From Bremia lactucae (lineage: Eukaryota > Oomycota > Peronosporomycetes > Peronosporales > Peronosporaceae), in assembly GCF_004359215.1 (NCBI RefSeq), contig NC_090612.1, positions 1,201,038-1,265,037 on the forward strand: a stretch of 64,000 bases of DNA, in the 5' to 3' direction. The notes beneath the pieces were generated by a model. That model worked only from the letters and a program-made list of their open reading frames with translations, was not told where the DNA came from and did no database searches. Position numbers and translations under genes: made by a program. Positions 10,522 to 21,600 of this stretch are shown piece after piece. Each line of letters begins with the position of its first letter. Position 1 is the stretch's first letter.

Positions 10522-10676
10522 TGTAACGGGGTGTATCGTTACATGAAATTAATACTTAAGGGTTGTTAAATATTATATTATCTAGGTAGATAATATTTGG
10601 AGAATATTACTTTACATGATAATATTCGGAAAGCTTAGATATAGACCATTATATCAAGTTTCTCCGCGGTCCAGTC
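10522..10676 (+). repeat. LTR family A, inverted second half of the A2 5' LTR
   Basis: It begins TGTAACGGGGTGTATCGTTA and ends at CCGCGGTCCAGTC, exactly the part missing from 9730-10000 but in opposite orientation. Re-inverting about 10000-10676 would restore a continuous LTR. Confidence 0.82.
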
Positions 10677-11003
10677 CACGGAGCCGATTTAATTATAAAT
10701 CATCATCATATTAAGGTGAAGCCACAGTAATTTACGAATTGATCTTTCTAAACCGCGGGAGCGGTCTTTGTTTCCCAAAGCAGCTGCGCTCACTGACTCT
10801 GTGTCGTCGGTCGTTAATCTTGACGACGTAAGTTTCGATGACGAAAATAACCACTTCTCGAAACGGATAAACTGATTTAAGCAAGAAAGCACCAGCACTA
10901 CATTAGCGTGGAAGTGAAGTGTTCGATTTATTTTTGCAGCATGCGTATAATTTACAGCAAACGCCTTCGTACTCTAATTGGCAAGCAAAATGTTTCATAC
11001 ATC

Positions 11004-12695
11004 CTAAATGAAAATAGCCAGCTGTTCCCACTGCAAAATGTTTTTTTCGATGCCATTGACTAGCTCGTTTACATCCATCCAGGGAATGTTATTAAGCATC
11101 ATGACGGCGGGAAGCGCCATATTTCGAAGAAAACTCAATTGGCTGCTCAAAAATCCTTCGTATGTACACTGATCGCGAAAGCAGTATGACGGACTCACAC
11201 CCCACTGCTCGCGCATGTCTAATTCCCCCTGATTGTATAGCTCATCATTAAGACGGTACACCCACGTCTGGTGGTTCGCAAACGGCTTCATAGTCTGGCT
11301 AATGTCGCTAACGTGCATAGCAATTCGCAACGCACGCACCTGCAAACGCTGAGGCAGCACCACGTCCTCGAGCATTTTCCACTCGTCAGCCGTTGTGCCG
11401 TCGACTTCAGCAAGCAGCTCAGGCTGATAAATAAGAGCCGTTGCCGAAATTGATTTGCAAATGACTTCAAGAATTTGTTCCTGTTGAATTGATGACATTT
11501 TGGACAAGATGTTGAACCTAGGGTCTAAAACAGCCTGCAAAGCCAAATCCGTGTGCTTCGACTCCATGGGAGCCTCTGTTAAGTACTTCTGAGCAATTGG
11601 ATGATTTGTCTTGATCAAGAAATCGTTTGTTAAACCAACATGTTCGATATCGTGCATTACTGCCGCTAGAATTGCGCCAACTTGATTGTGCTGTGAAACT
11701 TTATCGCCGAGGCATGTATTCATCAGCAGCATAAATAGCGTGTGCATCACATCGGCGGCGTGAGTCGCATTGTGAAATGGCATATTGCAGTCGTAACGTT
11801 GCTGGACATGCCTTAAAAAATTCAGCACATTACGAGAATCCACCAACTCTTCTTCGCGATCAATATTCTTGAAAATTAATGAGCCCACGAAAAGAACGAC
11901 GTTGCCAGGCATTAACTCTTCTAAAGCAATCACATCCAGCCCCGGTGTACCAAACGAAGACTTGATGATATGTAAAACCTGTTCAATATATTGGTCTGGA
12001 ATATCGCAGCAAGCGCAAATCTGACGAATTTCAGCTTCACAAAATATAGCGCTTGGGTGGCTACGCTTTCTTGATCTTGGAGTTGTACTTATCAGCTCAT
12101 TGACGTCACGAAAGCTCAAACACTCATTCTCGTCAATGTCATCCCAGGAAAGCGTAGTGTGGTGTTCACTGCTGCTATACCTGCATACAATGACATTTAA
12201 TTTGGTGCGCATGGTCGCTGGGGTCGGCACAGACTTGCGGTAGTACGCCTGGGTAAGGCGTGTGCGATCAAAGGCTATGATTCGACGCCGAATTCCGGCT
12301 GAAACCGATTTTAAATAGGATGCTAGGCTCTTAATCTTTGCTTCTATTGCTCCTGTCATCGGAAACCTGCTACTGCTCGCAACTGGCGACGTCGAATGCT
12401 TCTCGTACGCATAGTCATTCTCGACCACGGGGCTAACGCGCACGTCCGCTGTCGTCTTATTCACCGGTATATGCATCTCGCCGCCAATCTTGAGCTCTCG
12501 CCTGCAGCTTTCCATTCCGCCGACCGTAAAGGACATGTCCACAGGGCGCGCCTCGAATAGATAGCATGGGTTGCCATTGCTTGCGGTCGACAATATCGAC
12601 GATGAGGACGCGACCGGGGACGATGTAAATGAGGGGTGTGTGATCACAACTGCTTGGGGTTTGCGGGTCAAGAAGTGATCAATGCGCCGACTCAT
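11004..12695 (-). CDS. 3',5'-cyclic nucleotide phosphodiesterase (class I, HD-type)
   Basis: A 563-residue intact frame. The C-terminal half is a class I PDE catalytic domain that hydrolyses cAMP or cGMP. Metal-ligand motifs are visible: HNATHAADV from about residue 307, the signature HDIEHVGLTNDF from about residue 348, and a downstream HVSDISQTMKP Asp. SQLSFL carries the expected invariant Gln. The N-terminal half (about 200 residues) is Ser-rich and lacks a recognisable GAF or membrane segment, so regulation is unclear. It is the only apparently intact host gene in the repeat-rich part, isolated between family A copy A2 and the 14-22 kb nest. The Met at 12695 is used because an in-frame stop lies about 60 bp upstream. 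An additional 5' exon (12679-12978 is open in another frame) is possible. Confidence 0.88.
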   Translation of the reverse strand: MSRRIDHFLTRKPQAVVITHPSFTSSPVASSSSILSTASNGNPCYLFEARPVDMSFTVGGMESCRRELKIGGEMHIPVNKTTADVRVSPVVENDYAYEKHSTSPVASSSRFPMTGAIEAKIKSLASYLKSVSAGIRRRIIAFDRTRLTQAYYRKSVPTPATMRTKLNVIVCRYSSSEHHTTLSWDDIDENECLSFRDVNELISTTPRSRKRSHPSAIFCEAEIRQICACCDIPDQYIEQVLHIIKSSFGTPGLDVIALEELMPGNVVLFVGSLIFKNIDREEELVDSRNVLNFLRHVQQRYDCNMPFHNATHAADVMHTLFMLLMNTCLGDKVSQHNQVGAILAAVMHDIEHVGLTNDFLIKTNHPIAQKYLTEAPMESKHTDLALQAVLDPRFNILSKMSSIQQEQILEVICKSISATALIYQPELLAEVDGTTADEWKMLEDVVLPQRLQVRALRIAMHVSDISQTMKPFANHQTWVYRLNDELYNQGELDMREQWGVSPSYCFRDQCTYEGFLSSQLSFLRNMALPAVMMLNNIPWMDVNELVNGIEKNILQWEQLAIFI

Positions 12696-12978
12696 GGCAC
12701 GTCGTGGTACAAGTTTGTAAAGCTCGTCGTGACTTGAACAAATCGGCCCTCACCTGTTGTATCCTATAATAGCGCTGCGCAACAACAACACTGTCGCCCC
12801 TCTCCACGACTCGATTTACTTTTTCTCGCAAGACTGAAAATGCATTATTTCTTTGCGCCCAAACGCGGCCAGAAAACTCGCACGGCTCTCCGCCGCTTTC
12901 TGGGCAGCTTGACAAGTGTCTCACCAGCGGATGCGAGGGGGCGCCATAGCCGTGGTCCTTATCCTTCCTAGTCATCAT

Positions 12979-13997
12979 TAGGGTTTGTGATACAAGAGCC
13001 TATCTTTGCCGCGAGTAACGCTCTTGAGACATAACATATAAACTGGAGCTGACTATTGCGGGAATTATTCAATACTAGCATATACGCAATGAAATGAAGC
13101 GGCATCGGTGTCTAAGGACATATACGTGTGATTGATGAGATCATAAGGTGCGATTGAAATTAAATTAATTGTACATGCCTTGGCGCCTTTGAGGGCAGAG
13201 CGGCTGGGGTTAGCTGATGGCACTTCTATTGGCAGTGGTAAGAGAGAGATCCGTGGGATGGTTATGGTGTAGCAACATTGTTATTTTTTAGACAAGCTGC
13301 AACACATTTGGTCAAGCTATTTTTACACAACGACGGCCCTTCAAGTCCTACGCGAGGGAGTGATGATTCATCACTGACTATCTGAGTCATGAAGAGCGTC
13401 GATAATGTAGAAATAGAACTGGTTCTGCACTGATGAAAATACGGCGGCAGGCTGCGTGGTATGTGGCTGCTGTATCGGCACTGCTGTGGTGGCTTTGTGA
13501 TTGATCTTAGACAGGCGCAAGCGCAGTACGATTCGTCGTGCACCAAGCAGTTCGCATTGCAGCATATGCTGTACTGACCGAGTAGCTGGCGGACGCTTCT
13601 AAAGCAAAAGTAAAGGGTCAAATCTTGAACATAATGTACGGCGCGTGATTTGCATGTCGAGTCTTCATTCAGACCATTCAACTTTTAATTGTAGCGACTT
13701 AGAAATACGTGCTGTGCAGAGCTTGCATCGATTCGGTCCTTTCTTACTTAATTTGGGTCAACAATTAAGCGAATATGTATGTTTAAGAATAATAATTTAA
13801 GCTTACAATTAATAAGAAAAGTTAACCAGTCGAGTGCAAATCACAATCGCACCCTTCTAATTTACGCAATATTTGTCATAAAGACCAGCATGGACAGCGA
13901 CCATTTGTTACAAAACGTGGTGTCACTTTGAGATGAAGAGTCATACTAACTTGACAAAAAGCGGATGCTGCGGCCTCGAATGCGAGTACTCTGTCTT
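12979..13997. other. Intergenic, no gene recognised
   Basis: Single-copy sequence between the PDE gene and the next LTR fragment. The longest frame (13262-13681, minus, 139 residues) has no recognisable motif and unconvincing composition. The stretch next to the PDE probably holds its promoter. Confidence 0.5.
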
Positions 13998-14182
13998 TGT
14001 AACGGGGTGTCCAATCACATTAATATTATTACCTATAAGAGAAGATGAAAACTATTATCTTTACTTTTAACATTTCCAACATTACCATACACGGTAATAT
14101 TTTAGTGGCAATGTAACAGTTCTGTTCATTGGTTTTATCGGAGTTTTTAGATCAACCCCGCAAGTCGCTGCTAGATGCGCGA
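13998..14182 (+). repeat. LTR family C fragment, reversed
   Basis: It begins TGTAACGGGGTGTCC, the reverse complement of the family C end GGACACCCCGTTACA at 17038, and later shares a GATCAACCCCGC...GCGCG block with the C LTR. The rest of the LTR is missing. Confidence 0.7.
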
Positions 14183-14191
14183 AAAAATAAT

Positions 14192-14450
14192 TGGCGGAGT
14201 TACCTCGCTCCTTAAGTCAGAAGAAGACTTTCAAGCTCTAATAGTCACTTTGTACTAAGTCGCTTGCTCCTTTTGTTTGTCTTGGCTATCAGCATTGTAT
14301 CACGCACATGTCGTCGAAAATTTGATCGCGTTGCGAGGGATGTTTTATAATTGTATTAGGGCTGGTATCAGCAAGCCGACCGGCTATCCCTCCCGCACCA
14401 AGCTATCAACCACGTAGTGGTAGCGTTAATAGAATGCGTGGGTGTGTGAG
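14192..14450 (+). mobile_element. Family B-like LTR piece plus integrase-end fragment
   Basis: 14192-14264 resembles the first 70 bases of the family B LTR (GGAGTTACCTCGCTCC...). It is followed directly by about 185 bp resembling the integrase segment seen at 33055-33245 (TTTGTTTGTCTTGGCTATCA). The two parts are not adjacent in an intact element, so this is a rearranged scrap. Confidence 0.65.
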
Positions 14451-14452
14451 GC

Positions 14453-14657
14453 TGTAACGGGGTGTATCGTTACATGAAATTAACACTTAAAGGTTGTTGA
14501 TTAATATATTATCTAAAAGGTAGATAATATTTGCACGATATTACTTTATGTAGTAATATTCAGAATTCTTATCCATAAATAGGTATAGACCATTATATTT
14601 ATTTATTCCGCAGACTAATCAGCTGTAGGAGTAATCAAAGAGAGAGTTACAGATAAA
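14453..14657 (+). repeat. LTR family A fragment, reversed
   Basis: It starts TGTAACGGGGTGTATCG, the reverse of the family A end, and runs about 200 bases to an abrupt join with protease sequence near 14657. Its orientation is opposite to the LTR at 16101, so the two cannot be the paired LTRs of one simple insertion. Confidence 0.82.
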
Positions 14658-16060
14658 TTATCGATGCGCCTGTCGCTAGACACACCGTCATCCTCGTTGG
14701 AGGGATGTCACGCTCAACATATTTGAGCCTACGACCCTCTAGCGACTGGCGACGAATAAAGTTATTCGACGCCCCACAGTCCACTAGGGCTCTTAGTGAC
14801 AAATTATTTGTCACTTTTAACAACAAGGTAATTAGGTTAGACTTATCAACAGGGGCAGTTACACATAATGATTGTGTGTCTGGAGCAACTTCAGTCAAGA
14901 GATTTGCAAATTCTCTTGAGGTTGCTGGATCAGTAGGGCGTTGCGCCCCTACTGACCCCGACCATTTTTTGGCGGTCTGCCTCGCTGTTTCGATTTCGCA
15001 ACAACGTCGGACCCGCGACCGTTGCCCTTGTTGGCATTCAGTCCATAATTACGTTCAGTATTTCTCGGTACTGGGCGTGGGGCAATACACTCATGAGCGT
15101 AGTGACCAAACTTTTGACAACGATTGCATTTCTAAAATCGCCTGTTGCTCAAAAAGCGAGGTCTCTCGCTTTCGACGTAAGAGAGGTCCATAGGTTCTGG
15201 ATTTCCAAACTCTTGTCGTCTCGGAGAACGATACGATGACGAACTAGCTTGAGCCTGTCTCAAACTAAAGTCCTCCTATTCTGCAATGGATATCGCTTCC
15301 TCAAGCGTATCCAGTTCCAAGCGGAACAGGTGGGTCTTTACAATAGCATCCATAAGACCTTGCATGAACACCGTAATCAACGTTTGTTCATGGACTGTTT
15401 TTTTGTGATACAACTTGATAAGGGTCGTATGTGCTGGGCATAAGCGTGAACATCACGCTTGCCTTGCTTGAATTTCAGAAGCTCTGATTGAGCTCTGAAC
15501 TCAGCCCTAGGCTTTCAAACGTCTGTTTGAGCCGGGCTTCAAAAGCATCTAGTGACCCAAAGACATATGGGTTGCGCAATTTAAGGCCTAGTGCCCAAGT
15601 TTCGGCACGACCTGCCAAATTTGACTGATCAAATTCGACTTGCATTTGCTCTTTAATAATGTGACGAGCCTTTATGTCATCGTCCAATTCGACGAACCAC
15701 CTTAAAGGAAGTCCTCCTTGACTTATTCATACTTAGAGACTTCTATCTTTAAGGTTTGTGGAGGATGCGTGTGCGTCATCCCAGGTACAGGGGTCTATAA
15801 CTGTTGCAACATTGCTGATTAAGCAAGGCTACTTTCCCCTTCGCCTCGTCAAGCTCATGTTGAATGAACTCGGCGATGGCTGAATGAGGGCATCTCTGTC
15901 CAAACTAGACAGCATGGCCAAGATGGCATCATTCCCTCTGTTCGAAATCATTCGTTCCACAGCACTCCTTTCTATGTCACTCAGAAAGGAGTAGCTGTTA
16001 CGCGAAACGTGATGCGTATTTCCATTATCATCTAACATGTCCATGTCCATGTTAGATGGT
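14647..16060 (-). pseudogene. Family A gag-protease remnant (copy A3), pol deleted
   Basis: The minus strand gives gag N-part (16050-15829), gag core (15687-15475: FDQSNLAGRAETWALGLKL), an intact CCHC zinc knuckle (CNRCQKFGHYAHEC, about 15087-15128) and the protease entry with the catalytic Asp kept (LVDCGASNNFIRR, Asp codon about 14779-14781). RT, RNase H and integrase are absent. A further roughly 190-bp deletion compared with copy A2 joins GATGCGCCTG to TCGCTAGAC near 14665. Stops remain between blocks. Confidence 0.82.
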
Positions 16061-16100
16061 AGAACTGTAGTCCTTGGACGGACAACGAAGTGCTACCAGG

Positions 16101-16537
16101 TGTAACGGGCACTGCGTACTTGTACTGCTTCAGAACAAGTCCACTTTGCACTGCTTCAGTGCAAATGGTGCCACACGTCACTTCACGTACACTAGTACGT
16201 GCAGAGGAAGGCTCTCTTTAAAACACTTGCTTTAAAAAGGGTTAATATAAAACTGTATTTAATGTATTAAGTTCTTCTGTTTCTATCCATTTTATACTAA
16301 CTTAATTATTAACTAATACAAAACATGTATAAAGTCTTATCCGTATCTCTCTTTGTGCTCGTCCAGCGCTGACTGGACCGCGGAGAAAGTAGATATAATG
16401 GTCTATATCTATCAATGGATAAGCTTTTAGAATATTACTATGTGGAATAATATTTCCCAAATATTATCTACCTTTAAGATAATATATTAATTAACAACCT
16501 TATAGATTAATTTTATGTAACGATACACCCCGTTACA
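16101..16537 (-). repeat. LTR family A, complete (5' LTR of copy A3)
   Basis: A 437-bp LTR from TGTAACGGGC to CCCCGTTACA. On the minus strand it is followed by two bases and the primer site TGGTAGCACTTCGTTGTC (16082-16098). Two perfect or near-perfect hairpins lie in its first 80 bases on the plus strand. Confidence 0.92.
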
Positions 16538-17038
16538 GGGCAACCTTCACTAGTACTGACCAGTACTAGTTAACCTTGCACTGTTTACAGTGTAGGTTAT
16601 ATGCCCGCGAAAATTTAAGTACACAAGGGTACAGAGGAAGATTTTTTAGTAGCTAAGGGGCTTTAGCTACGAAAGGATATTCAGTGGTTTAGAATTAAGG
16701 AAAAGTAAAACTGTATAAATGTATTCCTATGTAACGGTCTTCTATCTACTATTGAACTTATTACATTAATATCTAACTAAGTATGGCGCCTCCTTGCGCA
16801 CCGCACAATCGTGTATTGAAACGATTGGCGGGGTTGATTTAGACTTAAATCAACCAATCAATAGAGCTAATGTCTTATTGCATCAATAATACCAAATTTG
16901 GTATTATTGGAACTATTTAAGTCAAAATTAATTAAAGATATTAATTTGCACTTGTTTGTTTATTTAATCTTATAGGAAATTATTATTGTAATTCCTCGTA
17001 TAGGAAAAAAATGCGTATGTAACGGACACCCCGTTACA
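16538..17038 (-). repeat. LTR family C (3' LTR of the element to the right)
   Basis: It ends ACGGACACCCCGTTACA at 17038, next to a minus-strand polypurine run (AAGGGGGGG, 17039-17048). It matches the LTR at 44080-44561 through several blocks, including ACTAGTACTG...CAGTACTAG hairpins and GCGCCTCCTTGCGCA. Its first six or so bases are missing because the family A LTR directly abuts it. Confidence 0.85.
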
Positions 17039-17099
17039 TCCCCCCCTTAATCATTCGCCACCTTAATGACTGATGCAAGGTGACAGGAAAGATTAATAT

Positions 17100-18640
17100 G
17101 TCTTACCCTGTAATTTGCACTCTTGGTTTTCATCAAGTTACCGATTTTATTTGCATTATCCATCTTGACCAAAATCAAGATGGCGACGAATAAGTATGTG
17201 CGCGTGGCCGTGAGGCCGCTAAACTGGCAGCTGCACGGATCAGTGTAGCTGTCAGTAAGGCAAGTGTTTCAGTAGACGCCAATGCGTCTACCGCGGGGAT
17301 ATGTCACCTCCTTCTCCCATTGGAGGTGGCTGGGGTATGTCATCTTTTAATGACCTTGCAGGTGACGGGGACAAGTCGCCTGCTACACCAATTTGTAGGT
17401 GAATGGACCAAGTCGCCGGCATCGCCCGACTCAGCAGCTTCTGAAAAGGCCGCCGGATCACCCGGGGCTGAGTCCGTTAAACTTTGGGTTCTAACGTGAC
17501 AACAAGAGAGGTGATGACGAGGTTTTCGACTCGTCGGACGTCTTTGGTGGGGAGTCATCAGATGATGACTCCGTGGGCAATAATCCCTCTGGTGCCGTTG
17601 GTATGTGTTACCAGAAACTAAGTGGTCGCGAAGAGATGAGTGCTGCTGGTGGTGCTAGTTTGCATCGCCAGGAAAGAAGTGATTCTAGGGATCGCTCCAA
17701 GGGCCAAGTTAGCGTTAACGCTAGCATGAGCCAAAAGGAGAGGGACCGCAATACGTTGCGATTCGCTCCTGAAAAGAGGCCTTGGTTGCCTTCTAAGGGA
17801 TCCTAATTCTTTGGTCTGGTATGACCAACGATCAATTTCATATTCCGTTATTCGACTCATCCAGGCTTCACAAGCCTGGTGAGGATGAAACGGAATTCTT
17901 CATCGATGCCTTTTTCTGGCATTGGTGGCACACTTGCAAACGGGCAAAGGATGTCAAGCCTTTGTTCCAAGCTTGGACAGCCTTTGTACAGAATGTACAA
18001 AACATAGGCCGTGAGGTCTGGCTTTACAAGCTAAATGCTTTCCGTGAACGGATTGAGATACGGACCGTAGTCGGTGCTTGCCAAAAGTTGCACCGTTTGT
18101 CTAGAGAGGTAAGGATTCTTGCCTTACGTGGGGAACTATTGCCCATGTTGTTTTAAGTGTGCAGGTCATGCCCCTAAGGAAGCATGTTTCCTCAAAAGAT
18201 CCTCATTGTAAAACTCTTATCTCTTACAAGATGCGTCAAGGGATTAAGAACATCCAATCCTTTTACGAGCGCGGGAAGCGCTCGTTCTCCGATGGACCTT
18301 CTGCCGCGGAGGAAGGGTCTCGTCGTACTGCAAGACGAGACCCGGAACGTCCAACATCAGTTGGGAACGAGGTTCCCAGCTATCATGCGAGGGTGGATAC
18401 CTTCACCAACGAACGAGATAACTCGTTCGGACTTCCTTTGTCTCACGGTGGTTCAAGAAGCTTTCAACAAGAAAGCACTTCTCACCACCGGAATCCACCG
18501 ATGGATGTGAAGGGAGGTAAAAAATCCTATTTGTCTCGTTTTACGAGCCCAAATCACATCGTGATTTGGATCACACCTATGATTTTTCAAGGGAGGATCT
18601 TGATCACGAGTGATCGCGTCGCCGCGAGTTAGCGTGACGG
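17100..18640 (+). pseudogene. Antisense accessory ORF (aORF-C)
   Basis: This plus-strand coding region lies opposite to gag-pol. It starts near 17205 with REAAKLAAARISV. The frame 17573-17806 ends with FAPEKRPWLPS. The frame 17821-18156 contains DETEFFIDAFFWHWWH, QAWTAFVQNVQNIGREVW and LHRLSREV. A Cys cluster (YCPCCFKCAGHAPKEAC, read near 18133-18190) follows after a frame change. 18159-18632 continues with RGKRSFSDGPSAAEEGSR and then runs antisense over the chromodomain. The block order equals that of aORF-A. The Cys/His cluster hints at metal binding but is not a canonical CCHC knuckle. Function unknown. Confidence 0.58.
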
Positions 18641-20021
18641 ATGACAATGTTTCTCGTGACCAGTTAAGAAAATGTGCACAGGACTGATCAACTGGCAAAC
18701 ATCAGTCCCTTCACTGGTGACAGCTCATCAGAAGATCTCTTCCTTGGAGGGAAGAGTGGATCGTCTGGAATTGCCTTGGCGATGTAGTACACGAAACGGG
18801 CCGATATACCTGGGCAGTAATTTATTACTGCCAAATTCGTCACTACGTGTTTGAGTAGGTGTACCGTAGACGGTAGGACTAGGTCATTAGCATTAAATGA
18901 AAGTATGTTTGCTGTTCCATATTTGACAGAGTTTCGTTTCTGTCGGTTTACAAAATCAACGATGGAATCCTGTACGAAACGGACCACTGCTTCTCTAGCC
19001 AACAGAAAATCACCTGCTGACTCGGTTTTACTTTTTTCCGTGACTGGCTCGCACTGCGGAGATATCAATCTCTTCATTATTGAGAATATTATCGTTCTCA
19101 TTAATAATATTGTTTTCGATGCTGAGTCTTTCAGAATCGTTGTCAAAGTCAGTAATAGTATTACTGTTACTACTGAGTTTGTCCACTTCAATGTTATTTA
19201 AATCAACATTAGAATCCTTCGCATTGACCTAGTGCTAATGCGTGATGATCAAGAGCTAGAAGGTTCTTTGCTCGAGCGAGTCCCTACCCTTGAATAAGAG
19301 TTACTCACAAACAGGGAAGGTATACGTGGGTGGCATAAGTCATTCACGAAAAACGGATATGCTTTGTAGAAGCATGCACTGAATTGTTGATAGCAAATTC
19401 TATCTCGATCTGAGACCAGTTCGCGGGGTAACCAATGGAGTCGAAATATCGTGTCAACAAAGATACGAGCACAGGCTTTGGCTGTGATCGACTCCGGTAC
19501 TGCAGAGATAATCCGTCTTGCTGAAAAGATCGATAAAAACAAGAATACCGTTGTTCTTATTGTCATCGTCGGTAAATCCGAAAGACGGAGTCCATCGATA
19601 CGGACTGCTAACATTCTGCCGGAAGTGGTAGCGATTGGCGAGGTGCACGGGTTGAAGGGCTAGACCTCACCCGTTGACATACCTCGCAAGCACGAATGTA
19701 CTTGCGCGCGAACTGATACTGGCGAAGCCAGTAAACTTTGCGACTTTTGTGAGATAAGTGTTCTCACGTCCACGATGCCCACTTGTTGGGGCATCGTGAC
19801 GCTGATACATGTTGCGCAAGCGCAATTATTGAGAGTTGGGACGACGACACGTGGAGTGTCACAGACAACGGCTGTGTAGTTTGAGCTCTGATTGTCAGCG
19901 TTCCTTTAAGGGTATCAAGCAAGCTTGATGCAATCGCCAATCCTGGCGATTGCTGGCCAAGACAGACCATTTCATGTGGTCTTTGACACCAGCTAATTTG
20001 CAATCGAATGTGCATTGACAC
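18453..20021 (-). pseudogene. Integrase and degraded chromodomain, family C
   Basis: The core segment with AVPESITAKACARIFVDTIF and RELVSDRDR lies at 19614-19249. The C-domain with NDLVLPSTVHLLKHVVTNL lies at 19191-18688. A decayed zinc-binding region is seen at 20021-19680. The chromodomain at about 18510-18453 is hardly recognisable, although its antisense partner frame is better kept. Deletion or frame change removes the catalytic Glu region. Confidence 0.72.
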
Positions 20022-20126
20022 AATATGACACAGACGGCGCAGAGCGCGTCGTCTGTCGCGTCGTCTGTTGCGTCAGCTTCAACCAGCTGAACGTAACTAT
20101 TCAGTCATGACAAGGAACTCCTTATC

Positions 20127-20432
20127 ATGAAATGTGCGCTGGCTAAGTTTTGGGTCTATTTCTTGGAATATAGACCGTTCATTGTATATACTGCCCATGC
20201 GTCTTTACGCACGGCTGTAAGCAGTCCACATATCTCGCAAAGGCAAGGTAAGGTGCCCACGTTTATAAACGGACTACGGTATGGCCCATCGCGACAGGCC
20301 CTTTTCAGAAAGGTGCCGTCGACGATAAAAGAGGCAATCCAAATTTCCTTAGTTGAGGAGCAATCCTACAACAGTGCCTCGGCGACAGCTTGGTATAGGC
20401 CGGTCGGCCGAGAGGTCAGTGCAATGCGATAA
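20127..20432 (+). pseudogene. Chimeric RNase H-gag fragment, inverted
   Basis: The 101-residue plus-strand frame begins as RNase H (MKCALAKFWVYF, FIVYTAHASLRTA, SPHISQR). It then switches without a stop into the gag core end (FINGLRYGPSRQALF, STIKEAIQISLVEEQSYN). In an element gag precedes RNase H by several kb, so this is an out-of-order junction. Both halves are opposite in strand to the surrounding family C element. Confidence 0.72.
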
Positions 20433-20603
20433 TCCCGCACGTCTTTTTTTATCGAAAGTTAGCCGAGTTTAAGCCCATTGTTGCAACAATCAACAGTTAG
20501 CATGAGCCCACTGTTGCAACGATAAGTGTTTCGTCGTCAACAGTACTTGACGACGTTAGAAGAGCTTATCAAGACGATAAGGCTCTTAAGTTTCTGGATT
20601 ACC

Positions 20604-21600
20604 TTAAAATTCCATCCCAACAATCCTTAAAAGGGTTGTCGAAATTATATCAATCCTCAACAGATCGATACAAAACACGCAACGGCTTAGTGTTTGACCA
20701 CTTGCATTTTCTTTAACAAAGAAGATATATGTACTAACATTTCGACGTAATTGCGGAAGTTCTTGTGCAGGTACGCCGCTTACCCGAGGAACTTTCAAAG
20801 TATTTTTTAACGACTGGCACAGGGCAATCGGTGATAGCCTTGATCTTTTCTGGTTCCGGGCGCACACCGTGTTTACCCACGATGCACCCAAGAAGTGGTA
20901 TTCGCTGCAGCGAATATCCACTTCTTGAAATTTGCATACAACTTGCGCTTATGCGTAAGTATAAGAACCCTCCGGACGTGGTTTCGATGTACTTCAACGT
21001 CCGACTCTCCGTTCATAGCTCTGATATGAGCGAAGACGTCGTCAAAATAGCTCGGCGCGAAATTCCGCACCGATCTCAACACATTGGTTACACGTCTGTT
21101 AAATGCGCAGGGGTATTTCTATGTTCATGTGGCATAACTAGCCACTTTCATAGCATTCCGCTTGGGGTTTATACTGGTGCGAGCGGGATATCCGGATCAT
21201 GCATAACGATCGGATAGAACTCATCCATCAGATCCATTGAAGAAAAGATAGTACTCTTGACATACCATCAATGGATACGTCTTTTCGTGGTATCGGTGTT
21301 TGAGCCGGTATTGTTGGAGCGCTCAATTTTTTGAACGCATGCACAAGCCGCCGCCCTCATGTTGCTAACGCACATGAAAGATCGGAGAGCTATGTGTGGA
21401 AGTTGACTCCCTCACATGACCCGCTGCCAAGCGATCGGCACAGATCTTGTCGATCGATAATACTCTCTCACGAGGCAATGACCACTGCTTCATGACACAG
21501 TATATCGAACCTGGTATCAAGTCAATTTTGTATCGAGTGCCGTTTTCCTTCGGCAATTCGCACGGTACGGACTCGATAATACATCCTTGAATTCGATCAA
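20604..21600 (-). pseudogene. Reverse transcriptase remnant, family C
   Basis: RT entry lies at 21556-21365 (MPKENGTRYKIDLIPGSIYC, LAAGHVRESTSTHSSPIF). The catalytic box SYFDDVFAH lies at 21038-21049. The thumb/connection LLGCIVGKHGVRPEPEKIKA lies at 20997-20734. Frames are broken between these blocks. 21600-21926 holds the degraded linker to protease. Confidence 0.8.

Noticed and set aside
11271..11453. Small plus-strand frame inside the PDE gene
   Set aside because: Shadow of the catalytic domain coding strand.
12679..12978. Open frame just upstream of the PDE gene as an added 5' exon
   Set aside because: No splice pair with correct phase and plausible length joined it to the PDE frame. 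Left as a possibility only.
13262..13681. 139-residue minus-strand frame
   Set aside because: No motif, odd Cys/Ser-rich composition, no supporting splice or neighbour context.
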